Positions 24,763 to 37,445 of a stretch of 64,000 nt of DNA are shown piece after piece. The stretch comes from Oenanthe sinensis. Its lineage: Eukaryota > Streptophyta > Magnoliopsida > Apiales > Apiaceae. The translations under genes were made by a program, and so were the position numbers. Position 1 is the stretch's first letter; each line of letters opens with the position of its first letter. The stretch is from contig CM053813.1 in assembly GCA_028671895.1 (NCBI GenBank), positions 45,416,501 to 45,480,500 on the forward strand. Direction: 5' to 3'. The notes beneath the pieces were generated by a model. The model worked only from the letters and a program-made list of their open reading frames with translations. It searched no databases and was not told the DNA's origin.

Positions 24763-25138
24763 GGGGTCGTTTGGTTTATGGAACGGTATGGGGTTGGAAT
24801 CAGGAATCCGATTAAGGTTATATGAGGATAAAATATCATTCCTAATATCTTGTGTTTGGTTGAATGCTCGAATAAATTTGTTGATTTAATATATTTTTTA
24901 ATAAATAAAAAATATATGCAATTAATATAAAAATAAATCACTATTGTTTATTAAATATTAAATAATATCATTATAATTTTTTTTAATTTATAAATATAAA
25001 TAAAAGTAATAAGTTTTTGATTTAATTCCTCCTAGTTCTGGTGTTTAAGGTATGAGTTTTAAAATTAAAAATTTTCAACCAGGATTTGGAAAGAACAAAA
25101 CTCATATCTCATATCAAAAGTCACAAACCAAACGACTC
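24763..25138. mobile_element. MITE with GGTCGTTTGGTT ends, PIF/Harbinger-like
   Basis: The left end is GGGGTCGTTTGGTTTATGGA; the right end complemented is GAGTCGTTTGGTTTGTGAC. AGA lies on both sides (24760-24762 and 25139-25141), a possible 3-bp TSD. There is no coding sequence. It resembles the element at 51059-51359 in its ends and in an internal TTGTGTTTGGTTGA-type motif, so both may belong to one family. Confidence 0.5.
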
Positions 25139-25141
25139 AGA

Positions 25142-26273
25142 AAGAGTTTGATTGCGAAAAATACTTAGTTATCAGCTGTCAAGCCCGTTTAAACATGTCG
25201 TGTGCCTTTCTTCACCAATTGAACTCGGCATATATAGTGAGTCTTTTTTCTTGATAAACACAAATTATCAGAAGCATTTTATACCCTCTTTTTGTTATAG
25301 TGATAATACATATGTTTAGATAATTCAAGTGTTCTGATAGCCCACGAGATCGTATTAATTTCAAAGAGGTAAGATTTTGAATGAAGTCCTAAATAATTAA
25401 TTTGTGGTTTTACATAGTGTTGAAGATAATTCAAAATTAATTAGATATTATTTAGAATTTTTTATAATTTATCTACATTATTATCTAATAATTAGTAAGA
25501 TAAGTAAACTAAAATAAGTGATTATATTTGTTTTAATTATCATTATAGCCCATGTATAGATTTTATATTTGCATTATTATAAGCGGAATGAATATGCAGA
25601 TTATTTATTTGTATAGCACCATTATTGTGCTCCATTTATATTTTCTTTTTCAATTTCATCCATAAAAAAAACCAACACATCTGTATATATACTCGTCATT
25701 GTGGAACTAATATTGATGAAGTGCCACGGTAGCCCCATCGGTGCAACACAATTTTTTTATGTCCCGTCATGCATGTACTGGCTTTTCCGGACCAAACATT
25801 TGATATAACATAGTTTGGTCGATTTAGCAAGGCAAATGCTACAAGTAATTAGTATGTATGCGACAAACTTTCTGGTTGATTCAACCGCGGAACTCCATCA
25901 ATCGTAGGACAGGCTTTATTTTCCATCAGCATGCATTATTCAGTTTTTTGTTTTTTATTCTTGCCATTATTATTATCATCAGCAGCTTGATAATTATATC
26001 TTCTAGAAGAATGTTTGTTCAATTCGAGTTTACCTTGGTCTTGTTGGTTTAACACAAGTACCAAATAATTATAACTTAAATGTACCAATTGTGCAAATAT
26101 TGATGTTAATTACAAAAATGTTCCCCATTCTGAAACACAATGGTTTCCCCGAAATAAAATATTTACTAATGTTCAATATTTATTCCAAGACTTTTAAATA
26201 AAAAAATTATCTTACTTTTTTAAAAATTTAAACTGAGCCACGTGATATTTTATTCTCCTTCCTTCCGTCGTTG
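25142..26273. other. Intergenic DNA, no gene seen
   Basis: AT-rich. A 64-codon open frame at 25858-26052 has a hydrophobic stretch but no conservation signal that I recognise, so it is not called as a gene. Confidence 0.5.
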
Positions 26274-27844
26274 AGAGCACCCCCAGCGCGGGGTCAAGTC
26301 ATGCATGGGGACACGGAAATTGTCCAAGTGGCTGGACAAGTGAGAATGCAAGGCTTGGAGTGGACAGTTGCAAGTGTCCAGAGACACTTTCTTGGGTCGG
26401 GGTTACTTGCCCACAAGTTAATATTTTAATAATACTTTGTTGCCAAAACTGTACATACATGTGATAGGTAAGACTTTGTGCAGATATTGACAGTATCAAC
26501 GTTACAATATTAACGTTTAAATCGTAACGGTTATATAAACGGTAATATTTTTATTTCTATAAATATCAATTTCTATACCCTTATTATTCACATTCCTTAC
26601 TTCAAAAAATGAACCCAAATAATCCCCCATCTTCAAACCAAAATTCAAATTCTCAAAATATAAATCATCAATTTCCATATCCATATCCAAATCCCTATTT
26701 TCCAAACCCACAAAATTTAAATTTTAGTTCTCAAAATTTGAATTCTCCATATCAATTTTCACCTTCTCAGAATTCTCAATTTCCATTTTCGTATCCTCAA
26801 AATTCGCCCTATCACTATTCATTTCCTCCAATTCCAAATTCACAATTTGAAACTTAACAAATACCAATTAATATTCAAAATTCTCCCGAAACACAAGTGC
26901 CGGTCTTTGCCCACGAAAATATTATTGATCTAAATGATGATTGTGAAGAAGGCGAAGATGTACGAGAAAATACCGGTCAGTGGAAGTGGGTTGAAGATAA
27001 ACTCCTAGTGTTTATTTTTATTTGTTTGTAAACTAGTCGTTGGAATCAAACCGTTGGAATATATTTACCTTCTATATAAACTAGATGTGTTAGTTCTTTC
27101 AATTCACATCAAACACCAAAATGAATCAAACACCCACATCAGAAAGTTTTTCTATGGAGTTCACTGAAGAATTCATTGAAGAGTTCTGTGATGACGCTAA
27201 ACACAACCGTCGACTCGAGCTTTTTCAGAAAATATATGGACAAAGCTCAACAACACCCACGCCTCGTCGATGTATCTACAGAGATCGTGAATCAGGCCAT
27301 CAACGTCTAGTGAATGATTATTTTTCACCGAATCCAGTATACCCAGAAAATATATTCCGACGAAGATTCCGTATGGGAAGACATGTCTTTCTTCGTATTG
27401 TGGATGCTGTTTCAAATTCTGATCCATACTTTCAACAAAGGATTGATGCAGTGGGAAGAAAAGGTTTATCACCTTTACAAAAATGCACTGCAGCAATGCG
27501 TATGTTAGCATACGGTGTCTCTGCTGATGCTGTTGATGACTATGTTCGTATTGGAGAGAGTACTGCGGTTGAATGCTTGAAAAAATTCGTCTACACAGTA
27601 TGTACGATATTTGAGAGTGAATACTTACGAAAGCCGAACTCGAATGATGTGCAACGTTGGGTGAAGCTCGTGGCTTTCCTGGTATGATGGGAAGTATTGA
27701 TTGCATGCACTGGCAATGGAAAAATTGTCCAAAAACATGGAATGAAATGTTCATGAGTGGTCACAAAGGAGTTGCAACAATTTACGTTGATTATAAATTG
27801 GGCTCAACATATTTTAAAACAGGCACCAACTCTGTGGGTGCTCT
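26274..27844 (+). mobile_element. PIF/Harbinger transposon, deletion derivative
   Basis: The left end is AGAGCACCCCCAG; the right end complemented is AGAGCACCCACAG (one mismatch in 13). Between them are the remains of both Harbinger genes, a Myb/trihelix-like ORF1 and a DDE transposase ORF2, each cut short. No 3-bp TSD is obvious. At 1571 bp it is much shorter than an autonomous plant Harbinger. Confidence 0.7.
26609..27032 (+). pseudogene. Harbinger ORF1 (Myb-like) pseudogene
   Basis: Starts at ATG 26609 with an Asn/Pro/Gln/Ser-rich leader (MNPNNPPSSNQN, then FPYPYPNPYFPNP). After an in-frame TAA at 26855 the same frame continues with an acidic linker and GQWKWVEDKLL, the start of the trihelix/Myb-like DNA-binding domain of plant Harbinger ORF1 proteins. 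It then ends at TAA 27030-27032, so the rest of the domain is deleted. The intact protein works with the transposase in DNA binding and nuclear import in the rice Ping/Pong group; this copy cannot. Confidence 0.65.
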
Positions 27845-27872
27845 GACTCGCATTACTAGAACAGTGATTTGA
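27121..27872 (+). pseudogene. PIF/Harbinger DDE transposase pseudogene
   Basis: From ATG 27121 the reading frame carries the N-terminal helical part of plant Harbinger transposases (ENIFRRRFRMGRHVFLRI, then GLSPLQKCTAAMRMLAYG). Near 27655 the frame shifts, and the next frame reads VGEARGFPGMMGSIDCMHW followed by SGHKGVATI. GSIDCMHW holds the first Asp of the DDE triad. The second Asp, the Glu and the remaining 150 or so residues are missing; the sequence runs into the right terminus of the element. It is related to ALP1/HARBI1-like proteins. Confidence 0.8.
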
Positions 27873-28646
27873 TACCAACATATATAGTGGAAAAGTTTGG
27901 TAAAAGCTATGATAAATAAGATTATAAAAATCGAATGATTATGTATGAACTAATATATATATTAATGGTCCATGATGAATATTAACATGGAAGAAATTCA
28001 TTGGGTAATTGTGTGTGTTTCTCAGCAACAATTAGTGAATACTTGTAGAAAATGCCGGATTAAGTTACGCAAGAGCTATCAAGAAAATGAACAATTGGCA
28101 TTATAATAAGTAATTACAGGACCAAGAGTGTTTTAATTAACATAAACTGCTTAGTCCACTTGAGGTAGCTGACAAGGTACATATATTGTTTGTGCTCCAT
28201 CTCATTCTTATCTAACTACTATATAGTATTTCTTTCGAAAATGAAGGGATATTATAATGTTGATACATAATTAATCAATTACTCTAAGGTGCACTAACTA
28301 ATGGCATGGGTGTTGCCGTTATGAGGTCATTTTGAGTTCTGACTAACGCGTAGTCAAGTCTAAATCATGATATGGTTTATCTTAATCACTTTGCCTCATA
28401 TTTTCTAACCGGGATGATTAATTTCAGCCATCTGAAAATTGACAATGCACCCACTAAACTCGATCTCTCTTTTCACTAACATGCACTAATATTCCACGTA
28501 ATGTATATATACATTCTACCCTTCTTACTAACATGTAGTAGTGAATAGTGATATATATACATACACATGTATGTATTTGTTTTTCCATCTTGGATCTTAG
28601 GTTGTACAATGCAAGCTCATTTTAGTAAGTGTATCAATTGGATCAC
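27845..28646. other. Intergenic DNA, no gene seen
   Basis: AT-rich, without long open frames or recognisable repeats. Confidence 0.6.
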
Positions 28647-28649
28647 TAA

Positions 28650-28988
28650 GGCTCCGGTTGGAATTGCAGTTGTGAGAAAAAGTGCGGGTGAAAAAGTGCA
28701 CTTGAAAAAATTTGATAACTGTTAGATAATTTTTTTTTATTTATGCATATTTTGAGATATAATATAAAAAATTAATATTTTTGGGAGGTTTCATATTGAA
28801 ACAGTTATTTTTCGCAAAACCTCAAAAAAGTATTTTTTCCAAAAGAATGGGAGACATACTTTCTTTTTAGACAAAAACACTTTGGTAGACATTAATTTTT
28901 GGATTTTACCAAACACATTTCAGCCTGTTTTTCAATAAAAAATTGATGTTATTTGCCTGCAACAACAATAATAATAACAAATGGACCC
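28650..28988. mobile_element. Tourist/Harbinger-like MITE, 339 bp
   Basis: The left end is GGCTCCGGTTGGAATTG; the right end complemented is GGGTCCATTTGTTATTA. TAA flanks both sides (28647-28649 and 28989-28991), the Harbinger-type 3-bp target. The interior is non-coding. Confidence 0.55.
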
Positions 28989-28991
28989 TAA

Positions 28992-30029
28992 ATGAGAAAA
29001 AGGATTAAATATCACATTGGTCGAAATTTTAATATCATTTTAATGATCTCAACGGAATTTTAATATCATTTTGATCATCATCTCAACGAGTTATTTAAAT
29101 TTTTATAAATATCATATTGATAACCCTAAATAATAGTTTGAGAATGGGTAATGATGTCTTTTCTAGTTCTATACTTTTGTTTTAATGTGCATGTTATTAC
29201 AATCAAATGAAAATATTTTTTTTGAAACATAATCAAATACAAACTTATAAATTCTTGTATTATGGTTAATATTTTCAAAATTTATGACATTCTTTTATTA
29301 TTTTTTATTAAGTTTATAATTTTTTTCTTTTGATTTATTATTAAAAAAGATTAAATATAGTAAAATTTATTTTATTTATAAAATATAATATATAAATGAA
29401 AATTTATACATAATATGATTTTTAATGATTTATTCAAATTTTAACAATCTTGAAATATATTTGTACTTATTTTTTTATGTAACAATTACTAATGTGATAT
29501 TTATATCAACTTAAATGATGTAAATGCTAACTTATTAATTTAAAATTATAACTTATTGATTAGATTTCATTAATATTATAATATTATTATTCTTTTATAT
29601 ATATTAAATTTTATATAAAATTCTATTAAAATTTACTATATTACATAGTTTTAACATATATAAAATATTTAATAAAAAAATACTTTCTTATTTTAGTTAC
29701 TTATTATATCTAATAAAAATACTTTCATGTTTTTTATAGTAATATATAAACACACACATATAATATAATAAGCTTCAGCGAGAAACTCTTATTTGAGTAA
29801 TTGACGGATAACAGAACACTAATATTGTTCTGTAATTTTGTGTTCTATATTTTTTTTGTATGTTATGTAATTTTTTTTTATTTTGTAATTATTTTTTGTG
29901 TTCCGTAATTTTTTCTATTTCGATAATTTTTTCATGATATGGCTTAGGTTCAATTGAACCTCCCTTATTTGAGTATCCAACAACAAAAATAACTATAGTA
30001 CAATTGAAAATATATATATATATATATAT
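28992..30029. other. AT-rich intergenic DNA with a half foldback repeat
   Basis: At 29800-29950 there is a sequence (CACTAATATTGTTCTGTAAT, then GTGTTCCGTAATTTTTTCTA) matching one arm of the foldback element at 34940-35160. Nothing else is recognised. Confidence 0.5.
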
Positions 30030-30556
30030 ATATACTATATTATTAAAACTGAAAGATTAAAAGTTTTGGTCGTCGGTTGGTTTCATACTGGGTGAACCAT
30101 AGAAAAGATCTCGACCGTCCAATTTTAAGTGAACCATAGAAACAATCTTAACCGTTGAATTTTAATAAAATCTAATTTTAAAAATAATATAATCATACAT
30201 ACAACTCTAACATAAGTAGTCCTCCTTTTATACAACTCATCACCAAAAGATAATATTATATATTATATTTAAATTATATTCTATATTTTTTATTTTACGA
30301 ATCATACTTATCCTATAATTTTTATTTAATATATCATTAAAGTTTATCCTATAATTTTAATTTAATATATCATTAAATTTTATGATAAACCCTATATACA
30401 ACTCTAACATTATTTTATCTATAAGTAATTTTTATTATATATTATATTATTATAGCCGATATAATAAAAAAAAGTAAATTATATATTTAAATCATATAAA
30501 ATAATTAATATATAATTTATTAATCTCACCCGTGCGTTGCACGGGTTATAAGCTAG
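30030..30556 (+). mobile_element. Non-autonomous Helitron, about 527 bp
   Basis: The 5' part, TATACTATATTATTAAA then GGTCGTCGGTTGGTTT, matches the element at 49509. The 3' end has a hairpin, CCCGTGC-GTT-GCACGGG, then seven bases and CTAG followed by T, as Helitrons require. The 5' TC is lost in a TA microsatellite (30010-30034) that abuts the start. There is no Rep/helicase coding sequence. Confidence 0.85.
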
Positions 30557-33121
30557 TATATATATAGTAGTGATGTAGGGAAAACTTTTTAGATATAAAA
30601 CTTAGACATTTACACCGTATATATAATTAGCAAATTGTAATAGTTTCCAAATATATGTAAATAAAGGTCAAACAACGAAAAAGGAAACTAATATTCTAAT
30701 TTAATAGTCTACTAACTAGGTATTAAATGCAATCAATTTTGACAGAATACAATCGATTTATATCATTTACATATTCATGATAATACATTGAAAACAAATA
30801 AATTGTAATTCCTCCATTCCATAATTTTTTTCTTATTTTATTTTTCTTAGAAAACTTAAATGGAATCTTAAATATATTATATTAAGCAATATATAATACT
30901 TAGGAATGTAAAATATTTAAAAGAATCTTAAATATATTATATTTTTTATTTATTAGTACACATAGTACAATCTTAACTTATGTTTACATTATTTATTAAA
31001 ATCTTAAATGTTGTGAATATATATAATATAAATATAAAATACTTAATAAGATTCTATTAAGTGTTCTAATAAATATTTCATTATTTATTTTAAAATAATA
31101 TTAAGATTCTACTAAGTATTTTATTAAATATTTCAAAATAAATTTAAATATTTTTTAATTAAGGTTCCATTAAATGTTCTACTAACTATTTTATTAGTAT
31201 TCTACTAAATTTATAAATTCATTATTAGCATAATAGTTAGTAGGCTAAATTTTATATTGATATATTTTATAAAATCATAATATTAGAAAATATTATAACA
31301 AAATACTTAATAGAATAAAAAATAAAATACAAGAATAACACGAGAGATCACTTAGTAGAATACATATTAGAATCTGAATATTTAGTATTAACTATACATT
31401 AGAATACTTGGTATAATCTTAATATTTAGTAGGATACATTCTAGAATCTTAATACTTAGTATTAATTATACATTAGAATACTTACTACAATTTTAATATT
31501 TAGTAGAATACTAAGTAAAATCTTAATATAATATTAATTATATATTAGAATACTTAGTAGAATCCTAATACTTAGTATTAACTATACATTAGAATATTTA
31601 GTAGAATCTTAATATTAATATTTATATAAAATATTAGTTTTATTAAAATGTAAAAATTAAAAAAAATAGATTTTACAATACAATAATTTATGGAATATAT
31701 AAATAGAAATTTATATTAAAATGTAATATGATATTAAGTATTATATTGAAATACTTATTTTTAATATAGTTTTATAAAATTTTAATATTATTAATTAGTA
31801 GAATATATATTATAATATTTAATATGATTGAACACCTGATAGAATCTAAATAAAGATAATTGGTAAAATTTTATTTTTAATATTTTATAGAATAATTAGT
31901 ACAATACTTAGTGGAATCTAAATAATTTTTTTAACAAAAGTAGAATTCTAATATAATATTAATAATTAAATTATATGTAGAATATACTTAGTGCAAGAGT
32001 TATTGGAATCTCAATAATTTTAACATATTTCAATAGAATTTTAATTTTAATAATTATTAGAATAATTATTATAAAATTGAATATGGTTGAAAACATCATA
32101 AAATTTAAATAAAAATATTTAATAGAATCTTAATAAAGATATGAGAGAGATGATATGAAAATATATGAGATCTTGTACATACTTGATTTAAATAATATAT
32201 GTGTGTGTGCGCGCCTGTGTTATAACTATATTAAGAGCTCATTTGCATTTATTGTCAGGTAAGTATTTGAAAATCTAAATAGTATAATTGAATGAAATTT
32301 AGTTAATATGAATCATCGGAACAATTAGAAATCAATTGCTGAGTACTTTAGTTTTTTTTTAAATATTAGTTTTCTTTTAAGCATTCATATATATATATAT
32401 ATATGGAAATCTAAATTATTATAACTAAATTTTACGAGTTCATACAAGATATATATTGATGTGTAACCTAACTCCACGTCCAAGAAAAGTGGACAATTCA
32501 CCAGCTGAATTTCAAAAACGTGAGCAATGGAGTTGGTCATATAATATTTGGTCGTAATGTCGATGACTATATTGGCCACAATAAACAACTAATTAAGAAA
32601 AAGAGCAGGCTCCACATTATTGAAGTACCAGATGCTTGTCGATCCTGGTTGCTTAATTATAATGTACGTGATATTTGATATTTCGACCGTCCTCTTCGAT
32701 CTTGTATGCTAGATTTTTCCACATAAATAATCATACTTATTCCAAAAAGATGAAAAGAGACTTGTACATGATTTTAGCCCCAGCAGGCCCAAGGGTTTAT
32801 ATCACTTTAATTAGTTCATGCATTTGGTAGCTAGAACTTTAAATTGATATGATATATTCTTTAGTAAAGGCTTAACAATAAAATTACTTACGGAAGAATG
32901 ATAGCGTAATTTGCATAACAGAATGGCAAATTTAGCGTGTAAAGATTATAGTGCATATGAGACTATTAGGATCAATTCAGAATTTCCAACTTTCTAAATG
33001 AAGCGAATACACAATAATTTGCAAATTTATATAAAGCATGATGATGACAATAATATTGATGAATATATATGTATAATTAGTAACACACAGATGGACAGTG
33101 AGAGTGTAATTGGAAGATGAA
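30557..33121. other. Extremely AT-rich DNA with degenerate repeats
   Basis: From about 30840 to 32130 the DNA is almost entirely A and T, with recurrent TTAGTAGAATCTTAATA-like phrases. From 32140 to 33121 it is ordinary AT-rich intergenic DNA and the probable 3' flank of the PADRE gene. No gene is seen. Confidence 0.6.
31340..31620. repeat. Degenerate AT-rich tandem repeat
   Basis: The phrase ATTAACTATACATTAGAATA and variants recur at about 31388, 31469, 31534 and 31577, mixed with ACTTAGTAGAATCTTAATA-like phrases. The period is irregular (about 45-80 bp). It is non-coding. Confidence 0.7.
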
Positions 33122-33862
33122 TCAATTCCTGGAATTGGCAGTCGCGACAGACAGACCCCAGAGGTCTGAGAAGGCGGACTCGGATGATGAAGACAGGCAA
33201 TTTTTGTAATTATTTCCACATTTGGCTACTGTTCTAACGCTCTCAATTAACTCCTCAGTCCTGACCTCTTGTGACAGTATCTCCGCAAGCTGTTCAGGGC
33301 TTATTACCAGCTTCACCTTCCAAATGCCCGCGCCACGTGTTGACATGTACTTGTTGCTATTACTTCTATTGTTTTGCTTACATAGCCTTAAGCCTCTCAA
33401 TCCTGCTTGTCCACGTGCTACTTGGTGAGCGCAAGACAGAGACGGGGATGATGTTTTCTTGAACACTTTTCGGCTACAATGATCAAATGACATCCGATAA
33501 GGTGCAATGGTAGACAAACAATGTGCAGCAAATGGGGGGCGATTGTTAGATCTTACATGGCCTATTTGTAGCTGATGATGATATTGATAATCAGCACAAG
33601 CAGGTGCATTGTTTAGTACGGGCTTTTTGTTGACAGGGAGTGGGAGGAGGTAGTATGAGTTACCTGCCAGTAGCATTTCACTGTGAGGAATCGGATTCCA
33701 GAAAAGATCGTGGCTTCTAAAAATGACATGGCCAGGGAATTCATCAGTGATGCTCTCTGCTGTAGTTGGCTCATAAAACTCCATGACTCCACCGCTAGAT
33801 GTTATAACTTTTATTACTTCATGTTCGGGCTCCCCGAAACCTCCAAATAGACAATTCCCCAT
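33122..33862 (-). CDS. PADRE (DUF4228) domain protein
   Basis: A single-exon gene of 246 aa; ATG at 33862, stop ending at 33122. It opens MGNCLFGG, where Gly2 and Cys4 fit N-myristoylation and palmitoylation, so attachment to membrane is likely. Early blocks VIKVITSSGGVMEFYEPTTA and EFPGHVIFRSHD, then LLAGNSYYLLPLP, are the usual N-terminal DUF4228/PADRE signature (about residues 16-78). A disordered Ser/Asn/Arg-rich middle follows. The segment WKVKLVISPEQLAEILSQE (about 182-200) is the conserved C-terminal part seen in many family members. Family members respond to pathogens and abiotic stress in Arabidopsis, but the biochemical role is not established. The frame is undamaged and the length is typical. 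Confidence 0.9.
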   Translation of the reverse strand: MGNCLFGGFGEPEHEVIKVITSSGGVMEFYEPTTAESITDEFPGHVIFRSHDLFWNPIPHSEMLLAGNSYYLLPLPVNKKPVLNNAPACADYQYHHQLQIGHVRSNNRPPFAAHCLSTIAPYRMSFDHCSRKVFKKTSSPSLSCAHQVARGQAGLRGLRLCKQNNRSNSNKYMSTRGAGIWKVKLVISPEQLAEILSQEVRTEELIESVRTVAKCGNNYKNCLSSSSESAFSDLWGLSVATANSRN

Positions 33863-34460
33863 ATCACGTATATGATCTTCTTTTCGACAATAATTAATCA
33901 GAAAAATTTAAATACTCACACACTCTACTTTTATCGAAATTCGAACCCCTCGACCTCTTCTTACAGGTATATAATCTTTCCTTTTGTAATTAATTTGACA
34001 TATGCATTGGAAATAAGCTTCTAATGTTGAGGGTAGTGGTCATATAATAGTCATATACTAAAGGAATGAGCGGGAAATTTTTAGCACCTTTTGCTTTTGA
34101 TAGTACAGGGACCAATCAAAAAGCAAAAGATGGAAAGGAACAAAAAAAATGGCACTGTGTTCCCATTCCAATAATCAAAAGTATACATGTCAGGTACAAG
34201 TTTAGAATCTTTAGTGATGTGGGCCGAAAGCTTAATATATTGGACCCGTGTTATATAAAATTACATATCCATAATATATGAATATTTGAGTGTGGCCCAA
34301 GTGACACAAATCCTTTAGACTAGTGTTGTAGAAAGAGGGACGAAAAGCACTGGACCGAGCCTTTAAGTAAACAGCGTTATGTCATGATGAGTAACCAATT
34401 CGTATTTTATAAAAATTTAATTAACAAATAACTATAGAATACGTTATAAAACAAATAACT
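33863..34460. other. Upstream region of the PADRE gene
   Basis: This should contain its promoter and 5' UTR, reading leftward. I cannot place a clear TATA box or start site. Nothing else is recognised. Confidence 0.4.
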
Positions 34461-34934
34461 TTATAAAACTAGGAACAATGCCGCACTACCCGCGGTTTAG
34501 AAAATTTAATATTTAATATTTTATAAATATTTAAATTATATAAAATAATTTATGTATACTATATATATTATACATAGAATTCTATTAACAGTGTGATTCT
34601 TTTTTATACAACTGTTCACGGGGTAATATTATTTTATATTTAAATTATAAAATATAATTTCTATTTTAGGAACAATATTATAATATAATTTTTATCTAAT
34701 ATAGTTGTATTAACATATAACTCAATTTCATCATCGCTTTTTAATTTATTTAAAATTACAACCTAATCATGTCTCATGAATATTAAAATAAAAATTAATA
34801 TATCATAATAATTATAAATAACATATAAAAAATTAATAATAAAATAAATTATTATATTAAATTAAATAATCATATAAAATAGTTAATATATAATTTATTA
34901 ATATAGCTCGTACTTTGCACGGATTATAAGTTAG
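34460..34934 (+). mobile_element. Decayed Helitron copy
   Basis: The 3' end resembles that of the other Helitrons: CTCGTAC-TTT-GCACGGA, then TTATAAG and TTAG in place of CTAG. The preceding 100 bp share TAATATATAATTTATTAAT with the copy ending at 30556. The 5' end is not recognisable; the start given is approximate. Confidence 0.5.
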
Positions 34935-34939
34935 CATAT

Positions 34940-35160
34940 ATAGATTATAGAACATACAAAAAAATCATAGAACATAAAAAATAATTACAAAATAAACAAA
35001 AAATTTACACAATATACAAAAAAATATAGAACACTAATGTTGAATAGTATTCTATAATTTTGTGTTTTATATTTTTTTATGTTATGTAATTATTATTTTT
35101 TGTTTTGTGATTATTTTTTATGTTCCGTAATTTTTTTTATATTCATCAACTTTTATATGT
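34940..35160. mobile_element. Foldback (inverted-repeat) MITE-like element
   Basis: The left arm (GAACATAAAAAATAATTACA, then AAAAAAATATAGAACACTAA) is the complement of the right arm (about 35045-35160) with some mismatches, so the strand could fold into a hairpin of about 100 bp per arm. A right-arm-only relative is at 29800-29950. TSDs were not found. Confidence 0.6.
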
Positions 35161-35165
35161 ATTAT

Positions 35166-35603
35166 GTAATTATATTTATTATTGATTAGTCAGAGTTCCT
35201 CGACGTTAAGCCCCTAGCATTGGTATCCAAAAATAAAAAATGCGTCGTAATAAAATGTTTAAGAATTAATATGGCCTCTTGGTTGAAAGCTTTGAAGACA
35301 GCAACCAAGCGGTGTTAAGGAGATAGGGGTTAAATTTATTTCAGAAAAATAGATGTTCATTTTTAAAAAGGTATATATTTATTTTTTCTAAGTAATTATT
35401 TATTTCTGAAAATAAAGTAAGTACTGAGTTTGTTTATGAAAAATAAATGCTTATTTTAGAAAACACATACACATAAATATTTAGAAATAAATATTTATTT
35501 CTCACAAATAAGGTAAGTCAAACTCCTCGTCTCCTCTAAATCAGCCCTCATACATCATACATGGATGTAGACTCCTGTCACGAGTATATTAACAATTGCT
35601 ACT
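35166..35603. other. Intergenic DNA, no gene seen
   Basis: AT-rich with repeated AAATAAATATTTATTT-like phrases; no gene or element boundary is recognised. Confidence 0.5.
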
Positions 35604-35612
35604 CCTATCTAG

Positions 35613-35960
35613 GGCTCCGTTTCTAAAATGGTACATGGACCATGTTCGTATATCAAATATGGGATAGACGTTCAAAATATTTCAATTATGGTATAGCTAA
35701 TTCCCCATTTTGGCGAACAGAGTTGTTGCTTGGTTGCAGTGACTATGAATATTTTTCTCATAGTGTATGGCGGTTTGATATGGCGAACATGAAAGTAACA
35801 AAAATTGTCATGTACGCCATTCCCCACGGCGAACATAAATGATGTTATTTTAGCTCTGTTCGTCATTCTCAATGGCGAACACAACATGAAAGTTGGTAGT
35901 CTCAGTTTAGTTGTGTACGCCATTAGAGATGGTGTACACAGTTGGTAATGCACTTTTCGA
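35613..35960. repeat. Left terminal inverted repeat of the PMD-MULE
   Basis: It pairs with the complement of the right end (46240-46581): shared landmarks are GGCTCCGTTTC, ATGGTACA, a CCCC(A/T)TTTTGGCGAACA phrase and repeated GGCGAACA motifs. The inner 45 bp (35903-35946, TAGTTGTGTACGCCATTAGA) reappear in reverse at 39509-39553. Confidence 0.8.
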
Positions 35961-35989
35961 GATACGTTGCATTTTAAAAAATATATATA

Positions 35990-37445
35990 TTTAGATTTTA
36001 ATTCGAAATATGTACATACATTTTAATTTTTTTTAATTATTTTAATAAAGTGATTATTTATATTTATATTCAAAATTACATTCCATAATAAATATATAAA
36101 TATATATTTATTTTTTTACATTCAAAAAATGTACATATATTTTAAATTTTTATATTCCACAAATATATTTTATAATAATATATTTATATTTTTACATTCG
36201 AAAAATATACTTTCTAAAATATAATTTATATATTTATATTTATATTTATGTATTACAAAATATAATTTTTATTAATATTGATAGTATATTTCATTAGTAT
36301 GTAATTTCATAATATATTTTCAAATAGTTGGTAATTAATATGTTGAATAGAGAATAATTAGATAATTTGTGCGTAATTAGTGGTTAATTTATAAGCTTCT
36401 AAATATATTAATTATATAAAAATCTAAATATATATTTGAATATATTTTCGAATGGAAAAATATAAATATATTATTATAGAATATATTTGTAGAATATAAA
36501 TATGTAAAATATATGTACATTTTTCGAATATAAATATATATTTATTTTGGAATGTATTTTTGAATATAAATATAAATTATATATTTCAAATAATCACTTT
36601 ATTAAAATATTAATATAAATAAAATTATATGTACATATTTCGAATTAAAATGTAAAAATATGTACATTTTTAAAAAAGCAAAAAATTAGGTTTTAAAAAA
36701 TATAAACATGAGGTCAATTAGTGTAAGTAAATTAATGTAAATTCGAAGCTAGTATCATTTTAATTACTCAATTAGTATATTGATTAGTGAATAATTAGTA
36801 TGTTGTTTAGGGAATATAAATTATTAGTTTCATTGGTTTGAAGCAGATGAGCTCAATTAGTACAAATTAGAATATTTAATTACAATCATCTTAATTAGTG
36901 AATTAATATTTGGTATATAATTATATAAAAATGTAAATAAAATTTTAAAATTTATGAATAATAATATATAATATTATGAATAAAATTTATATTTTTGAAT
37001 ATATTATTGAAATATATAAATATATATAACAATTTATATATATATATATATATTATATTTTGGAACTTTATTATATAATAATATATTAACAATTATTTTT
37101 GAAAATAAAAAAATAAAATATATTTAAAAAATATATTTTCCAATAGAAAAATATAAACATATTAATAAAAATTATATTTTGTAATATGTAAATATAAATA
37201 TAAATATAATTATATAAATTATATTTTAGAAAGTATATTTTTTGAATGTAAAAATAGAAATATATTATTATAAAATATATTTGTGGAGTATCAAACTTTA
37301 AAATATATGTACATTTTTTGAATATAAAAAAATAAATAAATATTTATATTTATTATGGAATGTAATTTCGAATATAAATATAAATAATCACTTTATTAAA
37401 ATAATAATAAAAATTAAAATGTATATACATATTTCGAATTAAAAT
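35990..37445. repeat. AT-rich inverted repeats in copy A of the MULE
   Basis: The block at 35990-36280 (TTAATTCGAAATATGTACAT, then AATAAAGTGATTATTTATA) is matched in reverse by 37140-37445, and a further partial inverted copy lies at 36420-36660. The 36680-37060 interval between them resembles the leader intron of copy B (40000-41100): ACATGAGGTCAATTAG here and ACATGACCTCAATTAG there. It is non-coding. Confidence 0.65.

Noticed and set aside
25858..26052. 64-codon frame with a membrane-like segment
   Set aside because: No conserved motif, no neighbours of the same kind, and such frames occur by chance in AT-rich DNA.
27197..27754. 185-codon minus-strand open frame
   Set aside because: It is the antisense shadow of the Harbinger transposase, which has clear family motifs on the plus strand.
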